NCBI RefSeq assembly: GCF_014646935.1
Contig: NZ_BMOF01000001.1
Location: 1 to 64,000 of the forward strand
Source of the DNA: Calditerricola satsumensis
GTDB lineage: Bacteria; Bacillota; Bacilli; Calditerricolales; Calditerricolaceae
Length of the DNA stretch: 64,000 nucleotides
Direction of reading: 5' to 3'
The position numbers were made by a program, and so were the translations under genes. Shown here piece after piece: positions 1 to 8,166 of this stretch. Each line of letters opens with the position of its first letter. The first letter of the stretch is position 1. A model generated the notes under the pieces. The model did not search any database. It was not told the origin of the DNA and saw only the letters and a program-made list of their open reading frames with translations.

Positions 1-60
1 GTGGTAGAACACCGGCCTTCCAAGCCGGACGCGAGGGTTCGATTCCCTTCACCCGCTCCA
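1..60 (+). tRNA. tRNA-Gly (TCC), 5' end cut off by the window
   Basis: The anticodon arm is visible: stem CCGGC, seven-base loop CTTCCAA, stem GCCGG, which places TCC at positions 34-36 and reads glycine. The T arm carries GGTTCGATTCC and the 3' acceptor strand CACCCGC ends in an encoded TCCA. The 5' acceptor strand and part of the D arm lie outside the window. An intrinsic terminator follows directly, so this is the last gene of its transcript. Confidence 0.93.
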
Positions 61-75
61 TCCGTGCGCAGGTCC

Positions 76-118
76 AACGCGGTCTTTCGCTCCATAGGGA
101 CGAAGGACCGCGTTTTTC
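76..118 (+). terminator. intrinsic terminator after tRNA-Gly
   Basis: AACGCGGTC at 76-84 pairs with GACCGCGTT at 106-114; inner TTCG and CGAA extend the stem. A run of five T follows. Confidence 0.85.
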
Positions 119-167
119 ATTTTTTCGCGACGTTCAAGCCCGAACGCGCCCCTTTGGCGGCCACGGA

Positions 168-557
168 TTACGGGTTCTCCTCCTCTTCGAGCTGCAGGAA
201 TCGCCAGTACCGCATCACCTGGCGCCGCTTCGCGTGCGGCGCGTTGAGAAACTCGTACAGAAAGGTGGCCTCTTCATTGGGCAGCGACTCCCGCATGATG
301 CCCCACAAGGGTTCCGGGACCCTCACGTTTTCCGTGTTGGCCCGACCGATGAAGGCGGGATGGTCGGTGCGGCCGAGCAGGTAGTCCGTCGAGACGCCGT
401 ACAGATCGGCAAAGCGGACGAGGAGATCGAGCGGAGGGGACCGGTGGCCGTTCTCGTAGCCCGAAACGGTTGACTCGGCGATGCCGAGACGCTTGCCCAC
501 TTCCTTTGCCGTCCAGCCGTGTTTTTTGCGCAAGCGGCGCAGGCGTTCCCCAATCAT
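168..557 (-). CDS. XRE-family (cI/Cro-type HTH) transcriptional regulator
   Basis: A 129-residue protein. Residues 1-60 form a canonical XRE helix-turn-helix (RLRRLRKKHGWTAKEVG, then the recognition stretch IAESTVSGYENG) followed by the SxDYLLGR motif typical of this family. The C-terminal half is charged and has no recognised ligand domain. The ATG at 557 was chosen because a G-rich AGG-type ribosome site abuts it; the longer upstream reading frame runs through the promoter and operator. It is divergent from a second small XRE gene, and a TTTGCA/TGCAAA palindrome sits inside its promoter, so autorepression is likely. The target genes are unknown. Confidence 0.85.
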   Translation of the reverse strand: MIGERLRRLRKKHGWTAKEVGKRLGIAESTVSGYENGHRSPPLDLLVRFADLYGVSTDYLLGRTDHPAFIGRANTENVRVPEPLWGIMRESLPNEEATFLYEFLNAPHAKRRQVMRYWRFLQLEEEENP

Positions 558-582
558 TTCCTCCCCCCCCCTTTCTGCCTCC

Positions 583-611
583 ATCATAGTTTGCAAAATG
601 CAAAGGGTCAA
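583..611 (-). promoter_or_regulatory. sigma-A promoter with an operator in the spacer (drives the leftward XRE gene)
   Basis: On the minus strand TTGACC and TATGAT are separated by exactly 17 bases. The spacer is filled by the inverted repeat TTTGCA-n3-TGCAAA (590-604). A protein bound there would occlude RNA polymerase. A related site, TTTGCAAA, occurs at 643-650 on the other side of the divergent region. Confidence 0.8.
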
Positions 612-642
612 CAGGCCAAAGGGCCGGTTTGTCCGTCGTATC

Positions 643-684
643 TTTGCAAATTGAATTGACACCATGCATGATGCGGAGTATGAT
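643..684 (+). promoter_or_regulatory. sigma-A promoter of the rightward XRE gene with an upstream operator half
   Basis: TTGACA at 656-661 and TATGAT at 679-684 with a 17-base spacer. TTTGCAAA at 643-650 lies just upstream of the -35 and resembles the palindrome in the divergent promoter, suggesting joint control. Confidence 0.75.
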
Positions 685-727
685 GGGGACAGACAATGAA
701 GGACGTTCCGAATTTGGAGGAGAGCGG

Positions 728-967
728 ATGAAGAGCTTGCTTCGTCAAGCGCGTGAATCGCGGGGCCTAACGGTGGAGGAGGTCGCGGCGCAGTTGGGCA
801 TCCCGCCGGGCTACTATTCGCAAATTGAACGCGGCGAGCGAAGCGTCAGCGCCGAGCGGGCCGAGCGGATCGCCAGGGTGCTGGGCGTTTCCGTTGAGTC
901 CGTCTTTACGCCGCTGCGCTATGCCCGTCGTCTGGGGCCGTGTTCCCGTCAGGACTCCTCATACTGA
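728..967 (+). CDS. small XRE-family HTH protein
   Basis: A 79-residue protein that is almost entirely one XRE helix-turn-helix domain (LRQARESRGLTVEEVAAQLG, then GYYSQIERGERSVSAE and IARVLGVSVESVF). The ATG at 728 has GGAGG about eight bases upstream; the frame is open further up but only through the promoter. It is divergent from the 168-557 regulator and shares the TTTGCA-type operators with it. A C-terminal Cys-containing tail has no recognised function. The two may form a small antagonistic switch, but only the arrangement is seen. Confidence 0.8.
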   Translation: MKSLLRQARESRGLTVEEVAAQLGIPPGYYSQIERGERSVSAERAERIARVLGVSVESVFTPLRYARRLGPCSRQDSSY

Positions 968-1019
968 AGCCGAATGCCCCATTTTCCGCTACAATGGGGA
1001 GCGGAAGGGAGGATGGGGC

Positions 1020-1625
1020 ATGCAACTTCGACCGGCTGCAACCCTCGACGAATTGCGCGCCCAGGTTCTGGACTGCACGGCGTGCCGCCTGTGTCAGAGC
1101 CGCACGCAGGTGGTGTTTGGCGAAGGCAATCCGCACTCTCCGCTCATGATTGTCGGAGAGGGCCCAGGGGCAACCGAAGACGAGATGGGGCGCCCCTTTG
1201 TGGGCAAAGCGGGGCAGCTTTTGAACCGCATTCTCGAAGCGGCCGGGATTCGGCGCGAGGCGATCTACATTACGAACATCGTCAAGTGTCGCCCGCCCGG
1301 CAACAGGACGCCCGAATACGATGAGATGATGACGTGCATCGCCATCTTGCGCGCGCAATTCAAGCTGATTCGCCCCAAAATTCTGGTGCTCCTTGGCGCC
1401 GCGCCCACCCGCGCGATTCTGGACAAGAACGCGCGCATCACCCAGGTTCGCGGCACGTGGTGGGAGCGCAAGGGCGTGCGCATCATGCCGACGTACCATC
1501 CGGCCTACTTGCTCCGCAATCCGACCAAGAAGCGTGAAGCGTGGGAAGACTGGCAGAAGGTGCGCGACGCGTACGTCGCCCTCCTTGCGGAACAAGGGGA
1601 GCCGTCGGGTCGTAACGTGGGGTGA
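1020..1625 (+). CDS. family 4 uracil-DNA glycosylase (4Fe-4S)
   Basis: Excises uracil from DNA in base excision repair. The 201-residue protein has the family-4 layout: N-terminal Cys cluster (C19, C22, C25), motif GEGPG at residues 46-50, a second Cys pair C90 and C106 spaced 16 as in the thermophilic enzymes, and the C-terminal TYHPAYLLRNP motif with H160. The Cys residues would hold a 4Fe-4S cluster. The ATG at 1020 follows a GGAGGATGG ribosome site; the longer frame runs through the upstream XRE gene. Family-4 enzymes are frequent in thermophiles and in Bacillota lacking other UDGs. The family call is firm. Confidence 0.92.
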   Translation: MQLRPAATLDELRAQVLDCTACRLCQSRTQVVFGEGNPHSPLMIVGEGPGATEDEMGRPFVGKAGQLLNRILEAAGIRREAIYITNIVKCRPPGNRTPEYDEMMTCIAILRAQFKLIRPKILVLLGAAPTRAILDKNARITQVRGTWWERKGVRIMPTYHPAYLLRNPTKKREAWEDWQKVRDAYVALLAEQGEPSGRNVG

Positions 1626-1639
1626 ACGCCAAAAACCGT

Positions 1640-1705
1640 TTGACTCCTCGGATGGTCCGCAGTACAATAAAAGTGCGCCAATATCTGATAACGATTTTCA
1701 TTATC
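1640..1705 (+). promoter_or_regulatory. sigma-A promoter and Fur box of the FTR1 gene
   Basis: TTGACT (1640-1645) and TACAAT (1663-1668) are separated by 17 bases. Downstream, 1687-1705 reads GATAACGATTTTCATTATC, which matches the classical 19-base Fur box at 16 positions. The box lies at roughly +12 to +30, a position suited to iron-dependent repression. Confidence 0.85.
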
Positions 1706-1751
1706 CGCTTCGATTTCCCGGTTTCCGGATAAAGGGAAGGAGGGCGGCCCG

Positions 1752-2708
1752 GTGAACGTTCAGGCCTTTTTGATCATGTTTCGCGAAGCGCTGGAAGCGC
1801 TGCTCGTGGTGGGCATCTTGACAACCTATTTGAAGAAGCTGGGGCGTCCGGATTTCACCAAGTGGGTGTGGACCGGCGTGGCCGGCGCGCTGTTGTCGAG
1901 CCTGTTGGTGGCCTTCCTGTTTCAAGTTGTCCTTACCAGCTTTGCCATGATGGGCAGCGAACATTACCTGAAAATCGCCATCATGATCATCTCGGGCCTC
2001 CTGCTCACCCATATGGTGTTGTGGCTGGGCGAGCAGATGAAGGATGTGCGCGGGGAAACGGAGCGGAAGCTGGCGGCGATCCTGTCGGCTGGCAGCGCGT
2101 GGGCCATGGTGATGCACGCGTACCTGGTCGTGCTGCGCGAAGGAATCGAGACGGTGTTTTTCTTCGCCGCCATCAGCCAGGGAGACATCTCGGCCGCTCT
2201 GCAGAGCTGGGGGGCGCTGCTCGGCATTGTCTGCGCGGCGGCGGTCTGCTGGGTGGTGTTCCGCACCACGATGCGCTTTCCCCTGAAGACGTTCTTTCGG
2301 GTCACCTCGGTTTTCATGATGCTCATCGCCGCCGGCCTCTTGGCCAAAGCGGTTCGCCTGATGCAGGATTTTGGTCTGATCGGCAGCGTGATGCCGGAGG
2401 TTTTTAATCTCGTCACCATCCTGCCGGAGCACCCCGTCGACGAGATGCACTTGATCCGCGACCACGGGATTGAGCCGCTCATCAGCGCGCAGGTGGGCGT
2501 CTTCCTCGCCGGCGTTTTTGGGTACACGCACCATCCGTCCCTCGAGGTGCTCGTGACGTACCTCGGGTATTACGTGGTGGTGTTCGCCTTGCTGCGCGCG
2601 AAACGAAAGCGCAGCAAGGCGGAATCCGCAAAGTTGGCGGCCGGCGGCGTTTCCGGAGCGCACCGGCGCGCGGCGGAGGCGACAGGCAATCCGTCGGTTA
2701 CGCCATAA
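1752..2708 (+). CDS. FTR1-family high-affinity iron permease
   Basis: Membrane permease of the FTR1/EfeU family for iron uptake. The 318-residue protein has about seven hydrophobic segments and both REXXE iron motifs: REALE at residues 11-15 and REGIE at 129-133. The start is GTG with AAGGAGGG upstream. A Fur box in the leader links it to iron limitation. EfeO and EfeB partners are not present in this window, so it may act alone or with partners elsewhere. The C-terminal 40 residues are basic and alanine-rich. Its stop overlaps the stop of the convergent gene by 11 bases. Confidence 0.9.
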   Translation: MNVQAFLIMFREALEALLVVGILTTYLKKLGRPDFTKWVWTGVAGALLSSLLVAFLFQVVLTSFAMMGSEHYLKIAIMIISGLLLTHMVLWLGEQMKDVRGETERKLAAILSAGSAWAMVMHAYLVVLREGIETVFFFAAISQGDISAALQSWGALLGIVCAAAVCWVVFRTTMRFPLKTFFRVTSVFMMLIAAGLLAKAVRLMQDFGLIGSVMPEVFNLVTILPEHPVDEMHLIRDHGIEPLISAQVGVFLAGVFGYTHHPSLEVLVTYLGYYVVVFALLRAKRKRSKAESAKLAAGGVSGAHRRAAEATGNPSVTP

Positions 2709-3369
2709 CGTCTTGGCGGATGGCGGCGGCGCCCGTCACCTTGGCAAACAGGTCGGCCGCCTCGTCGCGGGCGCGCTCGATGTCCGCATCGGGGAAACCG
2801 GGAGGAAGGTAGGCCACGTGGAGGAGGTTGTGGGTCCCCTCCGTTACCTTGGTGCGTTCGGCATCCACGATGGGGCTGCCGAAGGGCCCGACGGCATCGG
2901 CGAGGACGGGTTTCCCGGCGCAGCCGTTCTCGCGCCCGTTGAGGCCAAGGTAGCGTTCCTCGGCGCGGCCAAGGCGCAAGACCGCATCACCGACCAGGGC
3001 GTTCCGATTGTAGATGCCGCAGGGAAGGCCATACTGGATGGAGAGAAAGTTGTTGAGGTCGACGGCGGCGTTGATCCACCCGAGCGGCTTGCGCTGGAGG
3101 ATGCGCCGCAGCAGGGCTTCGCCCGACGGCCGATAGCGGGCCGGGTCGATGCCCAGGGCCCGGAAGGCGTCGCGCCAGGCGCGCACGCCGGGGATGCGCT
3201 CCAGCGCGCCGGCGTCTTCGTAGGTCAGGCGCAGGTGCTCGTGGAACAGCTCGATGCGCCCGCGGAGCGCCGCCGGCGTGGGCGTTACGTGGGCCTCGTC
3301 CACCCAGGTGACCAGCAGGCGCAAGCCGGGCAAGCGGCGGTTCAGTTCGGGGTCGATCACCAACCGCAA
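2698..3369 (-). CDS. stand-alone B3/B4 tRNA-binding-domain protein
   Basis: Resembles the B3/B4 domain of the phenylalanyl-tRNA synthetase beta chain, found alone in many bacteria and suspected to edit or bind tRNA. Visible family features include AWRDAFRALGIDPARYRPSGEA and INAAVDLNNFLSIQYGLPCGIYN, then a G-rich middle and a conserved THNLLHVAYLPP stretch. A TTG start at 3369 is chosen because AGGAG lies eight bases upstream; an ATG at 3387 lacks a ribosome site. A -10-like TAGTAT lies just upstream. It is convergent with the FTR1 gene and overlaps its end. The biological role is not established. Confidence 0.8.
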   Translation of the reverse strand: MRLVIDPELNRRLPGLRLLVTWVDEAHVTPTPAALRGRIELFHEHLRLTYEDAGALERIPGVRAWRDAFRALGIDPARYRPSGEALLRRILQRKPLGWINAAVDLNNFLSIQYGLPCGIYNRNALVGDAVLRLGRAEERYLGLNGRENGCAGKPVLADAVGPFGSPIVDAERTKVTEGTHNLLHVAYLPPGFPDADIERARDEAADLFAKVTGAAAIRQDVMA

Positions 3370-3479
3370 CGGGTTCACTCCTCTCATTCGGTTGGTCTTT
3401 TCTTTTTTTTATACTACAGGGCGCGGCAAACCCCAAGCGCCACGGCGCGAGCGACGGGGGCGGAAAGGGGAGGGCGGAC

Positions 3480-3962
3480 GTGATCGTTCTGGTGGCGGCC
3501 ATGGGGCGAAATCGCGTCATCGGCAAAGCGGGCGGCTTGCCCTGGCATCTGCCGGCCGATCTGGCCCATTTCCGGCGGCTGACGACGGGAAAGGTCGTGC
3601 TGATGGGCCGCAAAACCTTTGAGGCCATCGGGAGGGCGCTTCCCAACCGCGTGAACGTGATCCTCACGCGGCGGCGCGACTGGCGGCCCGAAGGGGGAAC
3701 GGTCGTCCATTCCGTGGCCGAGGCCTTGGCGCGCTTCGGCGGAGAGGACCTGTATGTGATTGGGGGGGCTACGGTGTTTCGCCAGTTCCTGCCGCTGGCG
3801 GACCGCATGCACCTGACGCACATCGACGTGGAGGCAGACGGGGATGCCTGGTTTCCGCCCTTTGACGAGGCGGAGTGGGCGGTGGTCGCCAGGGAGAAGG
3901 GCCCGAAAGACGCGCAAAACCCCTATGACTACTGGTTTGTGGAGTACCGGAGGCGGCGCTGA
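3480..3962 (+). CDS. folA: dihydrofolate reductase
   Basis: Reduces dihydrofolate to tetrahydrofolate with NADPH. The 160-residue protein has the usual length and motifs: IVLVAAMGRNRVIGKAGGLPWHLPADL with the substrate-binding Asp, MGRKTFEAIGRALPNRVNVILTR for NADPH, and YVIGGATVFRQFLP. The start is GTG with GGGGAGGG six bases upstream. No thymidylate synthase gene is adjacent, although folA often pairs with thyA. A small membrane protein gene follows closely in the same direction. Confidence 0.95.
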   Translation: MIVLVAAMGRNRVIGKAGGLPWHLPADLAHFRRLTTGKVVLMGRKTFEAIGRALPNRVNVILTRRRDWRPEGGTVVHSVAEALARFGGEDLYVIGGATVFRQFLPLADRMHLTHIDVEADGDAWFPPFDEAEWAVVAREKGPKDAQNPYDYWFVEYRRRR

Positions 3963-3998
3963 GCCACACTAAGAGGGACACCGGGTAAGGAGGTGGGG

Positions 3999-4346
3999 GT
4001 GCTGAACGCCCTGGCGAAATTCGTGCTGTTCCCGCTCATTCTCCGCCTGTGGGGTCTGCGCGGTCCGTTACCGGTGGGAACATTTCTGGCCCTTGTCGGT
4101 GTGGTGGCCGACCGCCTCATTGTCCGGCGCTACGGCAACGGGCGAGGGTTGGCCATGGGCCTGCCGTTCATGTACGCGACCCTGCGCACGGCGGGCGACG
4201 GTTCGCCCCTGCGCGCGGGCGGCGCCACGCTGGTGATGGGGCTGGTGGAAGGCTTGCTCCATGCCTGGCTGATCGAGCGGCGCCGACCCCCACGGAAGGG
4301 ACCGGCAGCCTGGTGGGAGCGGATCCGGGCCTTGCGCACAGGATGA
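3999..4346 (+). CDS. small membrane protein of unknown function
   Basis: About 115 residues with three or four hydrophobic segments (LAKFVLFPLILRLWG, GTFLALVGVVADRLIV, GLPFMYATLRTA, LVMGLVEGLLHAWLI) and a basic C-terminal tail. GTG at 3999 was chosen because AAGGAGG (3987-3993) lies five bases before it; the GTG at 3993 overlaps that ribosome site. It follows folA and ends before an intrinsic terminator, so it is probably the last gene of the folA transcript. No family could be named. Confidence 0.65.
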   Translation: MLNALAKFVLFPLILRLWGLRGPLPVGTFLALVGVVADRLIVRRYGNGRGLAMGLPFMYATLRTAGDGSPLRAGGATLVMGLVEGLLHAWLIERRRPPRKGPAAWWERIRALRTG

Positions 4347-4384
4347 GGAAGAAAGCGGGAGGTGCAGCGGGATGCGGTCCCGGT

Positions 4385-4412
4385 CCACGGGCGACGATGC
4401 CCGTGGTTTTTT
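4385..4412 (+). terminator. intrinsic terminator after the folA unit
   Basis: Perfect eight-base stem CCACGGGC/GCCCGTGG with a six-base loop followed by six T. The remaining gap from 4413 to 4567 holds no gene that I can see. Confidence 0.93.
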
Positions 4413-4567
4413 CGTGCTGTCGCACCGATGATGGCGGGGAACAGCGCGGAAATTCAGGCGCGCGGACGGGCGCCGGTTTCCAGCGGCGGCATGTTTGCGC
4501 GCCTTGATTTTGTCTTCGGCGGCATGGGAAAATAATCGAGAGCATCACGCGGACGGAGGCGAAGGCG

Positions 4568-6301
4568 GTGGAGCGGCTCAGGGCGATCCTGCAGCGCATT
4601 GACGGACGCGGCTACAAGGCGTACAAGGATCTGGAAGGCACCTACCGCGGCGACGGGTTCACCTTGTTCATCGATCACGTCCAGGGTGACCCCTTCGCCC
4701 CGCCGTCGCGGATCCGCGTGCGCATTCCGCTGGCGCGTACGGGCATTGCCCGCGAAACCTTCGCCACGCCGTGGCGGAAGACGGCACTGGAGGATTTTCT
4801 GGCGCGCAGCGTGTACCGGGCCATCGGGCGCCTTTCCCAACGGCGGGGAACGGGCAAGAGCGGTCTGGTTGCCATTGACGCCCCGGGACAGGAGGTGCTC
4901 CCGCGCACGGCGGTCGTGGTGACGGAAGAGGCGGTGGAGCTGCGCCTCTCGGTGGGGCTGCCGGCTCGTGGGCGCACGGTGCTGGGGCGCGAGGCGCTGG
5001 CGATGTTTGCCGAGGACATTCCCGCCCTCGTGCGGCGTGGCGTGCTGGAGCGGGACGAGGAGGCGCTGCGCCGCCACCTGGAGCTTTCGGACCAGCAGGA
5101 AGCCATTCGCCGGTTTTTGCGCGAACACGGCTATGTGGCCTTCGTCGCCGACGGCGCCATCCTTCCGCGGGAAAGCGGCGTGAGCGACAAGCCGATGAGG
5201 GGGCCGGGAGTGATTCCCTTTGTGTCCCCGCCCTCCCTCGCCGTCGAGATTCCCGTGCCCCATCGGGACAAGCCCCTGCGCGGCATGGCCATTCCCCGCG
5301 GGGTGACGCTGATCGTCGGGGGCGGCTACCACGGCAAGAGCACGCTGCTCAAGGCCCTCGAGCGCGGGGTGTACAACCACATCCCCGGCGACGGGCGGGA
5401 GTACGTCATCACCGACGAGACGGCGGTGAAGATCCGGGCTGAGGACGGGCGGAGCGTGATCGGCGTCAACCTGTCGCCGTTCATCCACAACCTGCCCTTT
5501 GGCAAGGACACGACGAACTTTTGCACCGAGGACGCCTCGGGCAGCACGTCCCAGGCCGCCAACATCCTGGAGGCCCTGGAGGCGGGCTCGCGCGTGCTCC
5601 TCATCGACGAGGACACCAGCGCGACGAACTTCATGATCCGCGACGCGCGCATGCAGGCGCTGGTGGCGAAAGAGAAGGAGCCGATCACCCCCTTTGTCGA
5701 CACCGTTCGCCCGCTGTTCGAAACGTGCGGGGTGTCGACGATTTTGGTCGTCGGCGGATCGGGGGACTATTTCGACGTTGCCGACACGGTGATCCGGATG
5801 GACGCGTACACCGCCCACGACGCGACGGAGGAGGCCAAACGTATTGCCCGGGAAATGCGCACCGCCCGCCGCCCGGAAGGCGGGGAACGCTTCGGACCGC
5901 TTACGCCGCGCATCGTGCTGCCGACATCCTTCGACGCCCATCGCGGGAAGAAGGAAAAGGTGGAAGCGAAGGGGCTGCACTCGATTCTCTATGGCACGGC
6001 CACGATTGACCTGAGCGCCGTCGAGCAGCTTGTCGACACGAGTCAGACCCGCGCCATCGCCTATATCCTGCGCTGGATGGACAAAGTCGGCGCCGACGGA
6101 AAGAAGACCCTGGCCGAGCTCCTCGACGAGGTGTTTGCCCTCATCGCCGAAAAGGGGCTGGACGCCATCTCCCCGTTCTTTGGCCAGCACCCTGGCGACC
6201 TGGCCCTGCCGCGGCGCTTCGAGGTGGCCGCAGCGGTGAACCGCTTGCGCACGCTGAAGGTGAAACAGGGGATGCCTGCCCCCTGCGGCGGGGGACGATA
6301 A
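4568..6301 (+). CDS. ABC-class ATPase domain protein (COG3044-like)
   Basis: A 577-residue cytosolic protein matching the family annotated as predicted ATPase of the ABC class. The N-terminal 230 residues are a family-specific domain (GYKAYKDLEGTY, DPFAPPSRIRV). The Walker A loop GGGYHGKST is at residues 251-259, GSTSQAANILEALEAGSRVLLIDEDTSATNFM holds the signature and Walker B region, and ILVVGGSGDYFDVADTVI follows. It has no membrane segments and no permease partner, so it is not a transporter subunit. GTG start with GGAGG eight bases upstream. Cellular role unknown; some of this family are suspected to handle nucleic acids. Confidence 0.85.
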   Translation: MERLRAILQRIDGRGYKAYKDLEGTYRGDGFTLFIDHVQGDPFAPPSRIRVRIPLARTGIARETFATPWRKTALEDFLARSVYRAIGRLSQRRGTGKSGLVAIDAPGQEVLPRTAVVVTEEAVELRLSVGLPARGRTVLGREALAMFAEDIPALVRRGVLERDEEALRRHLELSDQQEAIRRFLREHGYVAFVADGAILPRESGVSDKPMRGPGVIPFVSPPSLAVEIPVPHRDKPLRGMAIPRGVTLIVGGGYHGKSTLLKALERGVYNHIPGDGREYVITDETAVKIRAEDGRSVIGVNLSPFIHNLPFGKDTTNFCTEDASGSTSQAANILEALEAGSRVLLIDEDTSATNFMIRDARMQALVAKEKEPITPFVDTVRPLFETCGVSTILVVGGSGDYFDVADTVIRMDAYTAHDATEEAKRIAREMRTARRPEGGERFGPLTPRIVLPTSFDAHRGKKEKVEAKGLHSILYGTATIDLSAVEQLVDTSQTRAIAYILRWMDKVGADGKKTLAELLDEVFALIAEKGLDAISPFFGQHPGDLALPRRFEVAAAVNRLRTLKVKQGMPAPCGGGR

Positions 6302-6380
6302 GGCGGGTGTGACGGCCACGCGACGAGGCGGCACCGCAAGATGCGCGCCAGTCGGTAGCGGGAAAGGAGACGGAAGGCCG

Positions 6381-6818
6381 ATGAAAGAGGTCACCATCTA
6401 CACCGACGGGGCCTGCTCCGGCAACCCCGGTCCGGGGGGCTGGGCGGCCATTCTGCTGTATAAGGGACAGCGGAAGGAGCTGTGGGGCTCGAGCGCCCAC
6501 ACCACCAACCAGCGCATGGAGCTGACGGCGGCCGTCGAGGCCCTGCGGGCGCTCAAGGAACCGTGCCGCGTGACGCTGTACAGCGACAGCGCCTACCTCG
6601 TCAACTGTTTTCGGCAGCGCTGGTTTGAGCGCTGGCAGCAAAACGGGTGGAAGAACAGCAAGGGCGAGCCGGTGGAGAACCGCGACCTGTGGGAGGCCCT
6701 GCTTGCGCTTACGCGGCAGCACGACGTCACCTTTGTCAAGGTGAAGGGCCATGCTGACGACCCGCTCAACAACCGCTGCGATGCGCTGGCGGTGGCGGCC
6801 ATTCCGCGCAAGCGGTAA
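6381..6818 (+). CDS. rnhA: ribonuclease HI
   Basis: Cleaves the RNA strand of RNA-DNA hybrids. The 145-residue protein shows the four acidic catalytic residues D9 (YTDGACSGNPGPGG), E47 (NQRMELTA), D69 (YSDSAYLVN) and D134 (NNRCDALA), plus the conserved VKVKGHADDPLNN. The basic handle region of the E. coli type is present (WQQNGWKNSKGEPVEN). ATG at 6381 with AAAGGAG upstream; the longer frame lacks a ribosome site. It lies in a same-strand run of repair and RNA-modification genes. Confidence 0.95.
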   Translation: MKEVTIYTDGACSGNPGPGGWAAILLYKGQRKELWGSSAHTTNQRMELTAAVEALRALKEPCRVTLYSDSAYLVNCFRQRWFERWQQNGWKNSKGEPVENRDLWEALLALTRQHDVTFVKVKGHADDPLNNRCDALAVAAIPRKR

Positions 6819-6903
6819 GGGGCAGGCATGGGGTTCCGGTATGCCAAACCGACCTGACGTCGAAAACGTGACGGCACAACCCCCGGCGAAGGGAGGGCGC
6901 ATC

Positions 6904-8166
6904 ATGGATTGGCAGCGGCTGAAAGCGGACGTGATCGCCTACGCCAAGGCCATCGGCATCGACAAGATCGGCTTTGCGGCAGCCGACCCCTTTGTCGAGC
7001 TGAAAGCGCGCCTGATCGAACACCGGCGCAAGGGCTACGAGTCGGGCTTTGAGGAGCCCGACCTCGACAAACGGACCGATCCGTCGCGGTCGCTGCCGGA
7101 CGCCCGCTCCCTCATCGCCGTGGCCATGGCCTACCCGTCGCGGATGGACAGCCCGCCGAAGTCGGCGCCGGGGGCCTACCGCGGCATCCTGTGCCGGGCG
7201 GCGTGGGGGGAAGACTACCACGTCGTGCTCCGCGAGCGGCTGGAGCGGCTGGCCGCCTTTCTCCGTTCCCGCGTGCCCGACGCGCGGTGTGTCGTGATGG
7301 TGGACACGGGGCCCCTGGTCGACCGGGCCGTCGCCGAGCGGGCGGGACTCGGCTGGGTGGGCAAGAACACGGCCCTCATCACGCCGGAGTTCGGCTCGTG
7401 GGTGTACCTCGGCGAATTGGTGACGAACCTGCCTTTCCCGCCCGATACGCCCGTCACCGAACAGTGCGGCGACTGCACCGCCTGCCTCGACGCCTGCCCG
7501 ACCGGCGCCCTGGTGGGTCCCGGCCAGCTCAACAGCCAGGCGTGCCTGGCTTACCTCACCCAAGTGAAAACGCCCATTCCCGAGCCCTTCCGCGACAAGC
7601 TGGGCAATCGGCTGTACGGCTGCGACACCTGTCAGGTGGTGTGCCCGCACAACCGCAAGAAGCACGCCGACCATCATCCTGAATTCCGCCCCGATCCGGA
7701 GGTGGCCAAGCCCCTCTTGAAGCCGCTCCTCTTCATGGGCAAGAAGGCGTTCCAACAGCGCTTCGGCCGCAGTTCGGCGGCCTGGCGGGGGAAGAAGCCC
7801 CTCCAGCGCAACGCCATCTTGGCCCTGGCCCACTTTCGCGACGCGTCGGCCATCCCGGATCTCCTCACCCTGGCGGAGCGGGACGAGTGGCCGGTGATCC
7901 GCGGCGCGGCGGCGTGGGCGCTGGGGAAGATCGGCGCGGCGGTCGATGAAAAGACGCGGGCAGGGCTGCAGGAGGCGTTGGCATCGCTTGCGGCGCGTGA
8001 GCCGGATGAGGAGGTGCGGCGCGAGCTGCGTCGCGCCCTCGATCGGCTGACGAAAGCCGCCGCTACGGTGATGGGGCGCAGCGCCAACCGTGATGCGGCG
8101 AAAAATGGCGCACCGCGGGGAACCGACTTGTTCGAGGAGCGTACGGAAAGGAGGAACCGGCCATGA
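6904..8166 (+). CDS. queG: epoxyqueuosine reductase QueG
   Basis: Last step of queuosine synthesis in tRNA: reduces epoxyqueuosine using cobalamin and two 4Fe-4S clusters. The 420-residue protein has the N-terminal cobalamin-binding domain, two ferredoxin-like cluster motifs (CGDCTACLDACP and CDTCQVVCPHN), and C-terminal HEAT-like repeats (SAIPDLLTLAERDEWPVIRGAAAWALGKIG). ATG at 6904 after GAAGGGAGG; the upstream open frame overlaps rnhA. Its stop overlaps the ogt start by four bases (ATGA), so the two are translationally coupled. The C-terminal 40 residues are a low-complexity basic tail. Confidence 0.93.
   Translation: MDWQRLKADVIAYAKAIGIDKIGFAAADPFVELKARLIEHRRKGYESGFEEPDLDKRTDPSRSLPDARSLIAVAMAYPSRMDSPPKSAPGAYRGILCRAAWGEDYHVVLRERLERLAAFLRSRVPDARCVVMVDTGPLVDRAVAERAGLGWVGKNTALITPEFGSWVYLGELVTNLPFPPDTPVTEQCGDCTACLDACPTGALVGPGQLNSQACLAYLTQVKTPIPEPFRDKLGNRLYGCDTCQVVCPHNRKKHADHHPEFRPDPEVAKPLLKPLLFMGKKAFQQRFGRSSAAWRGKKPLQRNAILALAHFRDASAIPDLLTLAERDEWPVIRGAAAWALGKIGAAVDEKTRAGLQEALASLAAREPDEEVRRELRRALDRLTKAAATVMGRSANRDAAKNGAPRGTDLFEERTERRNRP

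Noticed and set aside
4454-6397. A 647-residue reverse-strand reading frame opposite the ABC-class ATPase gene, and many similar long shadows (for example 14054-15598, 18692-20572, 45456-47600)
   Set aside because: They mirror well-supported genes on the other strand, have compositions rich in Arg/His/Gly/Pro typical of GC-rich antisense frames, and lack family motifs and ribosome sites.
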